The notes: a model not told the origin generated them from the sequence alone. 64,000 bases of DNA from Sediminicola sp035798135 (GCA_035798135.1 JAPFBR010000001.1:372001-436000); one strand, 5' to 3'; positions 52,826 through 61,504 are shown, counted from the stretch's first letter. A program made the numbers and translations.

Positions 52826-54529
52826 ATGAATCTAAAAGAAGAATACGACGCAATCGTTGTAGGCACAGGAATCACCGGAGGTTGGGCTGCAAAAGAACTA
52901 TGTGAGAGCGGATTAAAAACCCTAGTTCTGGAACGCGGTCCTATGGTAAGGCATATTACAGATTATAAAACCATGAATGATGATGCCTGGGATTACGATT
53001 TAAAAGGTGAACTTTCTCGGGAAGATAAAAAAAAGCAGCATGTTCAAAGTCGAATTGGTTGGGCTCCAAAAGAGGATGTAAAACATTTTTTTGTAAACGA
53101 TCTAGACCATCCTTATGTTGAAACAAAACGATTTGATTGGATACGAGGATATCAAGTTGGAGGTAGGTCACTAACTTGGGGTAGACAAAGTTACCGTTGG
53201 AGTGATCTAGATTTTGAAGCAAATAAGAAAGATAGAGTTGGAGTTGATTGGCCAATACGTTATAAAGATATTTCTCCTTGGTATGATAAGGTGGAACAAT
53301 ATATTGGAGTAAGTGGTCAAAATTTAGGACTTAAGCATTTACCAGATGGTAAATTTATGCCTCCAATGGAACTTAATTGTGTTGAATTGGATTTGCAAAA
53401 ATCCATGACAGAAAATTTTGATGATGGTCGTCTATTAACCATAGGCCGTGTTGCACATATTACAGACAATCATGCCAATATAGAAGGACGTCAACCTTGC
53501 CAATATAGAGATAGATGCTGGAGAGGATGTCCTTTTGGAGGCTATTTTAGCAGCAATTCATCCACCTTGCCTGCTGCTGAACGCACAGGAAACATGACTT
53601 TAAGACCAAATTCTATTGCTTACGAAGTTATCTATGATGACGCCACTAAAAAGGCAACTGGGATTAAGATTATTGATGCGGAAACTAATGAAAAAATCAT
53701 TTTTAATGCTAAAGTAATTTTCCTTTGCGCATCTGCAATGGCAACCGTAGGCATCTTATTACAATCTAAATCTGAACGTTTCCCGAATGGGTTGGGGAAT
53801 GATTCCGATGCATTGGGAAGAGGCATAATGGATCACCATTATCAATTAGGAGCTACTGCAAAAGTAGATGGCCATTTAGATAAATATTATAAGGGCAGAC
53901 GACCAAACGGATTTTATATTCCTCGTTTTGTAAATTTAAATGAAAAAGCAAAGAAAAAAGACTATATCCGCGGTTTTGGATACCAAGGCTCAGCTTCTCG
54001 TGCAGATTGGAGGGATTCTATAGCTGAAATGGGCTATGGGACCAAACTAAAAGAAAGTATTTTAGAACCTGGTGAATGGCAAATAGGCGTTACTGGTTTT
54101 GGTGAGTTTTTACCCTATGACGACAACAAGGTAACATTAAGTAAAACCGAAAAAGATAAATGGTGTTTACCACAATTAGATTTTGATGTGGAATTTAAAG
54201 AGAATGAATATAATATGCGTGAAGACATTAAAAAACAAATTGTAGCCATATTGTCTGCGGCAGGGTTTAAAGATGTAAACGCTTATGATAATAAAACAGG
54301 GCCAGGGCTGGGAATTCATGAAATGGGTGGTGCAAGAATGGGAAGGGATCCTAAAACATCTATCCTTAATTTAAACAATCAAATACATAGTGTGCCAAAT
54401 GTTTATGTTACAGATGGCTCGTTTATGGCTTCATCAAGCTGTGTAAATCCTTCGTTAACTTATATGGCTTTTACAGCAAGAGCAGCAAACCATGCTGCAA
54501 AACAATTTAAATTAGGTAAATTCACTTAA
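52826..54529 (+). CDS. GMC family FAD-dependent oxidoreductase (glycoside 3-dehydrogenase-like), copy 1
   Basis: A 567-residue flavoprotein dehydrogenase. The FAD motif is 'YDAIVVGTGITGGWAAKELCESGLKTLVLERG' (about 7-38). Cys225, Cys231 and Cys235 form the motif C-X5-C-X3-C followed by PFGG. The C-terminal GMC domain has 'GLGIHEMGGARMGRDPKTS' and 'SSCVNPSLTYMAF', with the usual His/Asn active-site region. There is no signal peptide, so export may need a partner; no subunit 3 gene is adjacent here. It is clearly A+T-richer than copy 2 (18 of 60 bases G or C at 54361-54420 against 25 of 60 in the matching part of copy 2). It is followed after 17 bp by an ASCH gene. Confidence 0.9.
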   Translation: MNLKEEYDAIVVGTGITGGWAAKELCESGLKTLVLERGPMVRHITDYKTMNDDAWDYDLKGELSREDKKKQHVQSRIGWAPKEDVKHFFVNDLDHPYVETKRFDWIRGYQVGGRSLTWGRQSYRWSDLDFEANKKDRVGVDWPIRYKDISPWYDKVEQYIGVSGQNLGLKHLPDGKFMPPMELNCVELDLQKSMTENFDDGRLLTIGRVAHITDNHANIEGRQPCQYRDRCWRGCPFGGYFSSNSSTLPAAERTGNMTLRPNSIAYEVIYDDATKKATGIKIIDAETNEKIIFNAKVIFLCASAMATVGILLQSKSERFPNGLGNDSDALGRGIMDHHYQLGATAKVDGHLDKYYKGRRPNGFYIPRFVNLNEKAKKKDYIRGFGYQGSASRADWRDSIAEMGYGTKLKESILEPGEWQIGVTGFGEFLPYDDNKVTLSKTEKDKWCLPQLDFDVEFKENEYNMREDIKKQIVAILSAAGFKDVNAYDNKTGPGLGIHEMGGARMGRDPKTSILNLNNQIHSVPNVYVTDGSFMASSSCVNPSLTYMAFTARAANHAAKQFKLGKFT

Positions 54530-54546
54530 GTAATAGAATATAATAT

Positions 54547-55005
54547 ATGGACAATTCTTCAGCCCGTAGTATGTGGGGCGATTTTTTAAGTGCCCATCTT
54601 GAATTTGCTTTTGAGCACACCCCTACAGTCTATCATTTTTCGGACAATGAGAAAGACGCCAATCAAAGCGTAGCATTGGTTTTGGCAGGGGTAAAAAAGG
54701 CAACCTCCCATTCTCTATTAGGATTGCAACTACAAAAAAAGGAATTACCGAAAAGAGGTGATTTTTCTGTTTTGACAGATTGGGACGGCAAGGCAAAATG
54801 CATTGTCAGGACCACAACTGTCCGGATGGTTCCATACTTTAGTATCAATGCTGAGTACACCAAAATAGAAGGTGATGGTGACGGTAGTCTGTCGGATTGG
54901 AAAAAGATACATTGGGAATTATTCCAAAGGGAACTGGCAGAATATGACCGCAAACCCAATGAGAGTATGATTGTGGTTTGTGAGCATTTTGAAAAGGTGT
55001 TTTAA
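54547..55005 (+). CDS. ASCH domain protein
   Basis: A 152-residue small protein with the ASCH (PUA-like) fold: 'ARSMWGDFLSAHLEF', 'ALVLAGVKKATSHSLLGLQ', 'GDFSVLTDWDGKAKCIVRTTTVRMVPYFSI' and 'HWELFQRELAEYDRKPNESMIVVCEHFEKVF'. ASCH proteins often bind RNA or modified nucleosides; some hydrolyse N4-acetylcytidine. It follows GMC copy 1 closely but its function does not obviously belong to sugar oxidation. A terminator comes next (55011-55037). Confidence 0.85.
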   Translation: MDNSSARSMWGDFLSAHLEFAFEHTPTVYHFSDNEKDANQSVALVLAGVKKATSHSLLGLQLQKKELPKRGDFSVLTDWDGKAKCIVRTTTVRMVPYFSINAEYTKIEGDGDGSLSDWKKIHWELFQRELAEYDRKPNESMIVVCEHFEKVF

Positions 55006-55010
55006 ATCAA

Positions 55011-55037
55011 AAAGAGCCACTAATAGCGGCTCTTTTT
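55011..55037. terminator. Bidirectional terminator between ASCH and Gfo/Idh/MocA genes
   Basis: AAAGAGCC and GGCTCTTT form an 8-bp stem with a 9-base loop; T runs follow on both strands between the convergent genes. Confidence 0.75.
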
Positions 55038-55064
55038 ATATTCATTCCAGAATAATTTAAATTT

Positions 55065-56201
55065 TTATTTCAACGTTATCCATGTATTTCCTTCTTGATG
55101 GGAAGCAACACTACTTTCAATAAAGTTAAGTCCTCTTACCCCATCCATCATTGTTGGAAATTCCCCTGAATTGTATTTCTCACCACGAACAGCCTTCGCG
55201 ACCCCCAAATAAATATTTGCCATGGCATCAAATATCCCTTCCGGGTGCCCTGGAGGCAGCTTGGTGCCATCCAACGACAATTTGGAATTGTAGGCATGAC
55301 CAGGTTTAAAGATTTGCAATGGCTTATCATCCGAAAGTACATACAAGTAATTTGGGTTCTCTTGCTCCCATCGAAGTCCGCCTTTATCACCATAAATAGC
55401 GACCGTTAACCTATTTTCTTCTCCTGTTGCAATTTGGCTGGAACGAATGACACCCTTTACACCGCCTTTCATACGTATCAGAACGGTACCATCTATATCC
55501 ATTTTATTGTCCTCATATAAGTAATTTAAATCGGCCAAAATGGTATCAACTTGAAGTCCGGTCGTATATTCCACCATATTGAAAGCGTGCACACCAATAT
55601 CACCCATACAACAACTGATTCCTGCCTTTTCTGGATTCAGACGCCAGGTTGTGGCACGTTTTTCCTTATCGTGTATAATTGGGTTTATCCAACCTTGATA
55701 ATACTGAACATCTACCTTCTGGACTTTCCCCAGGGCGCCAGCTTTTACCATTTCGCGCATTTGGCGTACCATGGGATACCCTGTATAGGTATGTGTGACG
55801 GCAAACACGGTTTTAGCCTTTTCCAAGGCTGCCTGTAATACTTTAGCCTCTTCATAGGTCGTCGTCATGGGTTTTTCACAAATGACATTGAACCCATTTT
55901 TCAACAGTTTTTTGGCCATCGGAAAATGTAAAAAATTGGGAGTCAAAATAGAACATACCTGAATGCGCTCACCTTCTGGAAGTTTCAATTCCTCTTCCAC
56001 CAACGTATCAAAGTCCTTATAAATTCTATTGGTAGGGACCCCAATCTCCTTTGCAAAGGTCAAACTATCATTGTGGTCCGGATTGAAAACCGCACCAACA
56101 ATTTCATAATTATCATTCATAAAGGAGGCAATCCTATGTAATACTCCAATTAGCGAATCTCCACCACCTCCTAAAATACCAAGTCTTATTTTCTTACTCA
56201 T
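55065..56201 (-). CDS. Gfo/Idh/MocA family oxidoreductase
   Basis: A 378-residue NAD(P)-dependent sugar dehydrogenase. The Rossmann part begins 'KIRLGILGGGGDSLIGVLHRIASF' and contains 'NVICEKPMTTTYEEAKVLQ' (Lys of the EKP motif). The C-terminal domain carries 'GISCCMGDIGVHAFNMVEYTTG', whose Asp and His are the usual active-site residues. No signal peptide, so cytoplasmic. Members interconvert keto and hydroxy sugars, for example reducing 3-keto-glucose, and this one ends the module B minus-strand operon after the MFS permease (24-bp gap). The ATG at 56201 is preferred over a TTG two codons earlier. Confidence 0.9.
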   Translation of the reverse strand: MSKKIRLGILGGGGDSLIGVLHRIASFMNDNYEIVGAVFNPDHNDSLTFAKEIGVPTNRIYKDFDTLVEEELKLPEGERIQVCSILTPNFLHFPMAKKLLKNGFNVICEKPMTTTYEEAKVLQAALEKAKTVFAVTHTYTGYPMVRQMREMVKAGALGKVQKVDVQYYQGWINPIIHDKEKRATTWRLNPEKAGISCCMGDIGVHAFNMVEYTTGLQVDTILADLNYLYEDNKMDIDGTVLIRMKGGVKGVIRSSQIATGEENRLTVAIYGDKGGLRWEQENPNYLYVLSDDKPLQIFKPGHAYNSKLSLDGTKLPPGHPEGIFDAMANIYLGVAKAVRGEKYNSGEFPTMMDGVRGLNFIESSVASHQEGNTWITLK

Positions 56202-56225
56202 AATCAATCTTCTACTTATTAATAT

Positions 56226-57455
56226 CTATTCCTTGTATTCTACTTCTTCATTTTTAAAAAATATTACGAACAATATCATGACCCCAAATGCGAAGATCGC
56301 TGGGAACGTCCAAATGTTGTCCCATGCATGCAAGCCATCGGCAGATTTATAGGTATCCGTTATTATTCCCGCTATTTTAAAACCAATTAACATCCCTACG
56401 CCGTAGGTGGCCAAAGTGATCAATCCCTGCGCAGCACTCTTATACTTAATCCCTGCCTTGCTATCGGTATAGATCTGTCCAGATACGAAGAAAAAGTCAT
56501 AGCAAATCCCATGAAGGGCTATACCCATGATAAGCATAAAGGCAAGATCACCCGCATTACCGTAGGCGAACAGGAGATACCTCACAGTCCAAGCCAACAT
56601 ACCGGCAATAAGTGTTTTCTTAAATCCAAATTTCTTAAAGAAATAAGGCAGCAACAACATGAACAATACTTCTGATGCCTGACCTATGGTCATTATTCCC
56701 GTGGGGTTGTCCATTCCTATTTCCGATAAAAAGGGATTGGCGTTTTGATAGTAAAATGCCAAAGGGATACAAATTAAAATTGACGAAATAAAGAAGACCA
56801 GAAAATTTCTGTCCTTCAATAATTTTAAAGCATCCAATCCCAAAATTGCCGAAATACTTATTTTTTCGTCCTTCCCGACCTTAGGGGGTGTTTTGGGCAA
56901 CATAAAACTAAAAATACCTAAACACAACGAAGCTATGGATACCATTAAAAAGGTATTCCTTAACAAACCTTCCTGTCTTCCTTCCACGGAATCCCATAGG
57001 AACACGTAACTAATGATTAAGCCAGCGACTATCCAACCAATGGTACCAAAAACACGTACAAAAGAAAATTCCTTTGCCGGGTTTTTCATCTGGTTAAAGG
57101 AGATGGAATTGACCAAAGCCAAGGTGGGCATATAAAGGATCATATAGCCAAATACATAAGGATAAAATCCTGCAAAATCTGTTGACATATACATTTGGTA
57201 CATCAGTACCGCTCCCGCCAAATGTAGGATTCCCAATATTTTTTCCGCATTGAAATACCGGTCAGCTATAAGTCCGATAATAAACGGGGCAATAATAGCT
57301 CCCCATGATTGGGTAGAAAAAGCCATGGCCGATTCTGCACCTGTAGCATTTAAATTATTCCCTAGATAGGTGCCAAGGGTAACAAACCATCCGCCCCAGA
57401 TAAAAAATTCGAGGAACATCATGACGGATAATTGTATTTTAATTTTTGTATTCAT
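56226..57455 (-). CDS. MFS permease, nucleoside/H+ symporter-like
   Basis: A 409-residue inner-membrane permease with about 12 helices. The start 'KIQLSVMMFLEFFIWGGWFVTLGTYLG' and 'SWGAIIAPFIIGLIADRYFNAEKILGILHLAGAVLM' are typical of the NupG/XapB-like subfamily, which in Bacteroidota often sits in sugar loci. Between the DinB-like gene and the Gfo/Idh/MocA gene, it may import the oxidised sugar product; the real substrate is unknown. Confidence 0.85.
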   Translation of the reverse strand: MNTKIKIQLSVMMFLEFFIWGGWFVTLGTYLGNNLNATGAESAMAFSTQSWGAIIAPFIIGLIADRYFNAEKILGILHLAGAVLMYQMYMSTDFAGFYPYVFGYMILYMPTLALVNSISFNQMKNPAKEFSFVRVFGTIGWIVAGLIISYVFLWDSVEGRQEGLLRNTFLMVSIASLCLGIFSFMLPKTPPKVGKDEKISISAILGLDALKLLKDRNFLVFFISSILICIPLAFYYQNANPFLSEIGMDNPTGIMTIGQASEVLFMLLLPYFFKKFGFKKTLIAGMLAWTVRYLLFAYGNAGDLAFMLIMGIALHGICYDFFFVSGQIYTDSKAGIKYKSAAQGLITLATYGVGMLIGFKIAGIITDTYKSADGLHAWDNIWTFPAIFAFGVMILFVIFFKNEEVEYKE

Positions 57456-57471
57456 AGGTGGTTTGGTGTAT

Positions 57472-57915
57472 TTATCGTTTATAAAATATATAATCCATAT
57501 TTAGTGGATCGATCCCATTATTCCTGAAATCCATAGAAATCTGTGCCCTGTGATGTGTGGAATGGTTGATGACATGGAATAGCATATCCTTTAAGGTATT
57601 GGTAAAAAGTCTGCCTTCCGAATTTTCATAATCCGTACGCAATTCAAAATCCTCCGTATTGGTGATAATTTCAAAGGAGCTCCTTTGGTTTTCATAATGA
57701 ATGTCTGCCCAATTTTTTAATGGATGCAATTGCATTACTCCGAATTCTGGAGTTTTATTCAAAATCCTATGGTTCCAAATGTGATGGGCATCTAAAATAT
57801 GGCTAAAAAGCTCCAAACTCCTTTGGGGGATTGTTTCCATTTTATTGCATTGCTCGATTAATTTCTTGTTGCAATAAAAATTATAATCAAATAACTGATT
57901 AAATAAGCTTTCCAT
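57472..57915 (-). CDS. DinB family protein
   Basis: A 147-residue four-helix-bundle protein of the DinB/YfiT type. The possible metal His positions are 'LDAHHIWNHRIL' in the middle and 'HVINHSTHHRAQISMDFRNNGI' near the end, the latter a hallmark. DinB-like proteins include metal-dependent thiol transferases and unknowns. It is between the exported isomerase and the MFS permease in one operon, an unusual site for this family. Confidence 0.88.
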   Translation of the reverse strand: MESLFNQLFDYNFYCNKKLIEQCNKMETIPQRSLELFSHILDAHHIWNHRILNKTPEFGVMQLHPLKNWADIHYENQRSSFEIITNTEDFELRTDYENSEGRLFTNTLKDMLFHVINHSTHHRAQISMDFRNNGIDPLNMDYIFYKR

Positions 57916-57929
57916 AATTTAGGTTTGGT

Positions 57930-58931
57930 TTATTCCAGGTTTTTGGATGCATTCAACAATAATTCCTTGGTAGCTAAAATTCCATCTTCTTCACCTAGTT
58001 CATCCCCTTCATATTCTACCCCAATAAAACCTGAATAATCAGCATTTTTAATGATTTTTAGCATTCTATGGAAGTCGATTCTGGTTTCGTTTCCAGCTTC
58101 ATCAAAATTAAAGGATTTCGCACTTACTCCCTTGGCATAGGGCATAAGTTCCATTACGCCTTTATACATATCATATTCCTCTGCACATTCTCCGTTATAA
58201 TAGGAGCCATCTTTTCTTTTTATACAGAAGTTTCCAAAATCGGGAAGTGTACCACAATTATCCATGTTTACAGTTTTCATCACTTCAGCCAATTTGGAGG
58301 CGTCGGAAGAAAGCCCTCCATGGTTCTCTACAATTATATTAACATTTTTATCCTTGGCATAGGTTGCCAATTGTTTCAATCCGTCAACAGAATTTGAAAC
58401 CCATTCTTGCGGATCTTGGCTCCCTGCCAAATTGACCCTGATGGAATGACATCCCATAGCAGCAGCGGCATCCACCCATTTGTAGTGGTTTTCAACTGCC
58501 TTTTTACGTTCTTTTGGGTCTGAGGTTGCCAAATCACCTTGCCCATCTATCATTATAAGAACATTTCTCATTCCATGCTTTGTGCTTTCTGCATTACATT
58601 TTTCTACAAATGCGGCCATGGCTTCTTTAGAAAAATTGGACTTCTCCAACTCCTTATAATAAAGTCCACTAACGTATTCCAATCCAGAGAATCCCCATCC
58701 CTTTGCTTTTTCAGCAAAAGTATAAGGATCTACACCCTCATCAAAAACCATCTTGTGCATGGACCATTGTGCTAAGGAAAGTTGAAAAAACGGTTCAGCC
58801 TCCTTTTCCGTGTCCGTAGACACGGAAGTGGATTCGGCATCAACTTTTTTTGTCTCTTTACAAGAATACATTCCTAATAGTAGGATGGCCATTCCTGAAA
58901 TGACGGCAATTTTTAAGGTATTTTTTTTCAT
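57930..58931 (-). CDS. Exported sugar phosphate isomerase/epimerase lipoprotein (TIM barrel)
   Basis: A 333-residue lipoprotein of the xylose isomerase-like clan. 'MKKNTLKIAVISGMAILLLGMYSC' is a lipoprotein signal with Cys24, followed by an acidic linker. The barrel begins 'FQLSLAQWSMHKMVFDEGVDPYTFAEKAKGWGFSGLEYV' and keeps likely metal residues in 'NIIVENHGGLSSD' (Glu), 'GTLPDFGNFC' (Asp), 'AKGVSAKSFNF' and 'FIGVEYEGDE' (Glu). An exported isomerase is unusual for the clan and fits periplasmic sugar conversion. It leads the minus-strand operon and faces GMC copy 2 (137 bases apart). Confidence 0.88.
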   Translation of the reverse strand: MKKNTLKIAVISGMAILLLGMYSCKETKKVDAESTSVSTDTEKEAEPFFQLSLAQWSMHKMVFDEGVDPYTFAEKAKGWGFSGLEYVSGLYYKELEKSNFSKEAMAAFVEKCNAESTKHGMRNVLIMIDGQGDLATSDPKERKKAVENHYKWVDAAAAMGCHSIRVNLAGSQDPQEWVSNSVDGLKQLATYAKDKNVNIIVENHGGLSSDASKLAEVMKTVNMDNCGTLPDFGNFCIKRKDGSYYNGECAEEYDMYKGVMELMPYAKGVSAKSFNFDEAGNETRIDFHRMLKIIKNADYSGFIGVEYEGDELGEEDGILATKELLLNASKNLE

Positions 58932-59068
58932 TTGATCGTAGATTTTCTTGATTTCACGTATTATCGCCCACTACAACGTTATAGTATGGGTATCACAATA
59001 AAATTGGCGTTTAAATGTAGAAAATTAATTTTATATTTAATAAATTTAGGAAATAAACAATTCAATAG

Positions 59069-60781
59069 ATGGGTAAATTTTATTACAACGAAGAACAGGA
59101 AACCTACGACGCAATAGTTGTGGGCACTGGGATTAGCGGCGGATGGGCTGCTAAGGAGTTATGTGAGAACGGACTCAAAACATTGATTCTCGAACGCGGT
59201 AGAATGGTAACACATATTAACGACTACAAAACCGCCAATATGGACGATTGGGATTTTCCAAACAACGGAAATCTCACAAGAGAGGATCAAGCAAAACAGC
59301 TGAAGCAGGCTAGAACCGGCTATACCACCAAAGCTGCACATAACGAATGGTTCGTAAATGACCTGGAACATCCCTATAATGAAACTAAGCGTTTCGACTG
59401 GATGCGGGGGTATCATGTAGGTGGGCGGTCCATTATGTGGGGACGTCACAGTTACCGTTGGAGTGATATTGATTTTGAAGCCAATAAAAGGGATGGTATC
59501 GCTGTTGATTGGCCCGTAAGGTATAAAGATATAGCACCTTGGTATGATAAGGTTGAATCCTATATTGGGGTAAGTGGTGAAAATCTAGGTTTGAAACAAT
59601 TGCCCGATGGACAATTTTTGCCTATGATGGAATTGAATTGTGTGGAACAGGTATTCAGGGCAAAAGTATCTGAAAACTTTGATGGCCGAGTAGTGACCGC
59701 TGGAAGAGTGGCACATATTACAGGCAATAAGGAATTTGAAGGCAGAAGTAAATGCCAGTTTAGAAACCGTTGTATAAGAGGGTGTCCATTTGGCGCCTAT
59801 TTTAGTAGCAACTCCTCTACATTGCCCGCTGCAGAAAAAACAGGAAATTTAACATTGAGACCAGACTCCATCGTTTCGGAAGTGATCTACGACCCTAAAA
59901 CAGGGAAGGCCTCTGGGGTAAAAGTAATCGATAGACTTACCAAGGAGGAATTCGTGTTCAATGCCAAAGTTATTTTCCTTTGTGCTTCATCTATGGCATC
60001 TACTTCCATTTTAATGCAATCAAAATCTGAGCGTTTCCCGAATGGATTGGGTAACGACTCAGATCAGTTGGGTAGAAACATCATGGACCACCATCTAGGG
60101 GTTGGTGCTTCTGGTAAATTTGATGGCTTTGAAGATAAATATTACAAGGGAAGAAAACCAAATGGCGTCTATATCCCACGATTTAGAAATTTAGGGGAAA
60201 CTAGCAACCAAAAAGAATTTATTCGCGGTTACGGTTACCAAGGTGGAGCCAGTAGAGATAATTGGGAAGAAACCATTGCTGAAATGTCCTATGGAAAGGA
60301 ACTTAAGGATAATCTTTTGAAACCAGGAGGTTGGACTTTTGGAATAGGTGGTTTTGGAGAAGTACTTCCATACCAAGAGAATAGGATGACCTTAGACTAC
60401 GATAACTTAGATGGCTGGGGTCTGCCCACGGTAACCTTTGACGCCGAGTTTAAGGAAAATGAATGGAAAATGCGCGAGGACATGAAGAACCAAGCCATTG
60501 AAATGTTGGAAAAAGCAGGTCTTAGGGAAGTAAAAGGATTTGACAATCCTGGTGCCTTAGGTTTGGGAATCCACGAAATGGGAACTGCCAGAATGGGTAG
60601 AGATCCAAAAACATCAGTACTAAACGGGAACAACCAAGTACATGCTGTCCCCAATGTGTATGTAACAGATGGTGCTTTTATGACTTCAGCAAGCTGTGTC
60701 AACCCATCTTTGACCTATATGGCATTTACGGCAAGAGCTGCCAACCATGCCGCCAAAGAACTTAAAAAAGGAAACATATAA
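59069..60781 (+). CDS. GMC family FAD-dependent oxidoreductase (glycoside 3-dehydrogenase-like), copy 2
   Basis: A 570-residue flavoprotein, close paralog of copy 1. The FAD motif is 'YDAIVVGTGISGGWAAKELCENGLKTLILERG'. Cys229, Cys235 and Cys239 form C-X5-C-X3-C followed by PFGAYFS, similar to the [3Fe-4S] cysteine motif in FAD-glucose dehydrogenase catalytic subunits. 'GLGIHEMGTARMGRDPKTS' and 'SASCVNPSLTYMAFTARAANHAAKEL' mark the C-terminal domain. No signal peptide; the next gene supplies a Tat-type partner and overlaps by one base (TAATG), so the two subunits are made together. The electron acceptor and substrate are unknown. Confidence 0.92.
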   Translation: MGKFYYNEEQETYDAIVVGTGISGGWAAKELCENGLKTLILERGRMVTHINDYKTANMDDWDFPNNGNLTREDQAKQLKQARTGYTTKAAHNEWFVNDLEHPYNETKRFDWMRGYHVGGRSIMWGRHSYRWSDIDFEANKRDGIAVDWPVRYKDIAPWYDKVESYIGVSGENLGLKQLPDGQFLPMMELNCVEQVFRAKVSENFDGRVVTAGRVAHITGNKEFEGRSKCQFRNRCIRGCPFGAYFSSNSSTLPAAEKTGNLTLRPDSIVSEVIYDPKTGKASGVKVIDRLTKEEFVFNAKVIFLCASSMASTSILMQSKSERFPNGLGNDSDQLGRNIMDHHLGVGASGKFDGFEDKYYKGRKPNGVYIPRFRNLGETSNQKEFIRGYGYQGGASRDNWEETIAEMSYGKELKDNLLKPGGWTFGIGGFGEVLPYQENRMTLDYDNLDGWGLPTVTFDAEFKENEWKMREDMKNQAIEMLEKAGLREVKGFDNPGALGLGIHEMGTARMGRDPKTSVLNGNNQVHAVPNVYVTDGAFMTSASCVNPSLTYMAFTARAANHAAKELKKGNI

Positions 60782-61428
60782 TGGATAGAAGAATAGCACT
60801 CAAAAATATAGGCCTTTCTTTGGGATACGTAGTAGCCGTTCCCACATTGGTAAGTCTTGTTCAAAGTTGTAAGGACAAAACAGTGATGGATTGGACCCCT
60901 GACTTTTTAACCAAGGACCAAGGGGCTGCATTGAAAAATTTGGTGGATATCATTCTTCCAAAAACAGACACCCCATCCGCTTCGGAAGTAAACGTTCATA
61001 TGTTTATAGACAAATTTGCCAATGAAGTCATGGAGCCTAAACAACAGGAATTCTTTAAAATGTCCATGGGAAATTTCTTGGATAAGGCTTTAAAGGATGC
61101 AGGAAAGGAAACCTTGGCCGACCTTACGGCGGAAGATTTGGAACCAACTTTGTCAAAGGCATTAAAAATCACAAAGGAGGAAGAAATAGAGAACTTTAAA
61201 GTCATTTCAACCTATCAAGATGCAATTGAGAACGAAGAAACTGCTCAATTGGATGAAGGAGTCAGTAGGTTTGCCTTTGCAAACAACCTTAGAGGTATGA
61301 CCATATGGGCCTATAAGAGCTCAGAATATGTGGGCGAAGAGGTCTTGGCATACTTACCGGTGCCTGGAGAGTATATCGGCTGTGATGACCTTCAAGAGCT
61401 TACAGGCGGTAAAGCTTGGTCTATCTAA
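60781..61428 (+). CDS. Gluconate 2-dehydrogenase subunit 3 family protein (Tat-type small subunit)
   Basis: A 215-residue partner of the GMC flavoprotein. 'MDRRIALKNIGLSLGYVVAVPTLVSLVQSC' has a twin-arginine start and a lipobox-like end at Cys30, so it is probably exported folded by the Tat system, carrying the GMC subunit along ('hitchhiker' model known for FAD-glucose and fructose dehydrogenases). The body is helical ('LKNLVDIILPKTDTPSASEVNVHMFIDKFANEVMEP') and ends with 'EYIGCDDLQELTGGKAWSI', all family features. A terminator follows at 61466-61504. Confidence 0.9.
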   Translation: MDRRIALKNIGLSLGYVVAVPTLVSLVQSCKDKTVMDWTPDFLTKDQGAALKNLVDIILPKTDTPSASEVNVHMFIDKFANEVMEPKQQEFFKMSMGNFLDKALKDAGKETLADLTAEDLEPTLSKALKITKEEEIENFKVISTYQDAIENEETAQLDEGVSRFAFANNLRGMTIWAYKSSEYVGEEVLAYLPVPGEYIGCDDLQELTGGKAWSI

Positions 61429-61465
61429 TAATCAACTATACTGTATAGACAGTCCTATTATAATT

Positions 61466-61504
61466 AAGCCCTTCCTTGCAGCAAAAGCAATTGGAAGGGC
61501 TTTT
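61466..61504 (+). terminator. Intrinsic terminator of the GMC-subunit 3 operon
   Basis: AAGCCCTTCC and GGAAGGGCTT form a 10-bp stem around a 17-base loop followed by a T run. Confidence 0.75.
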
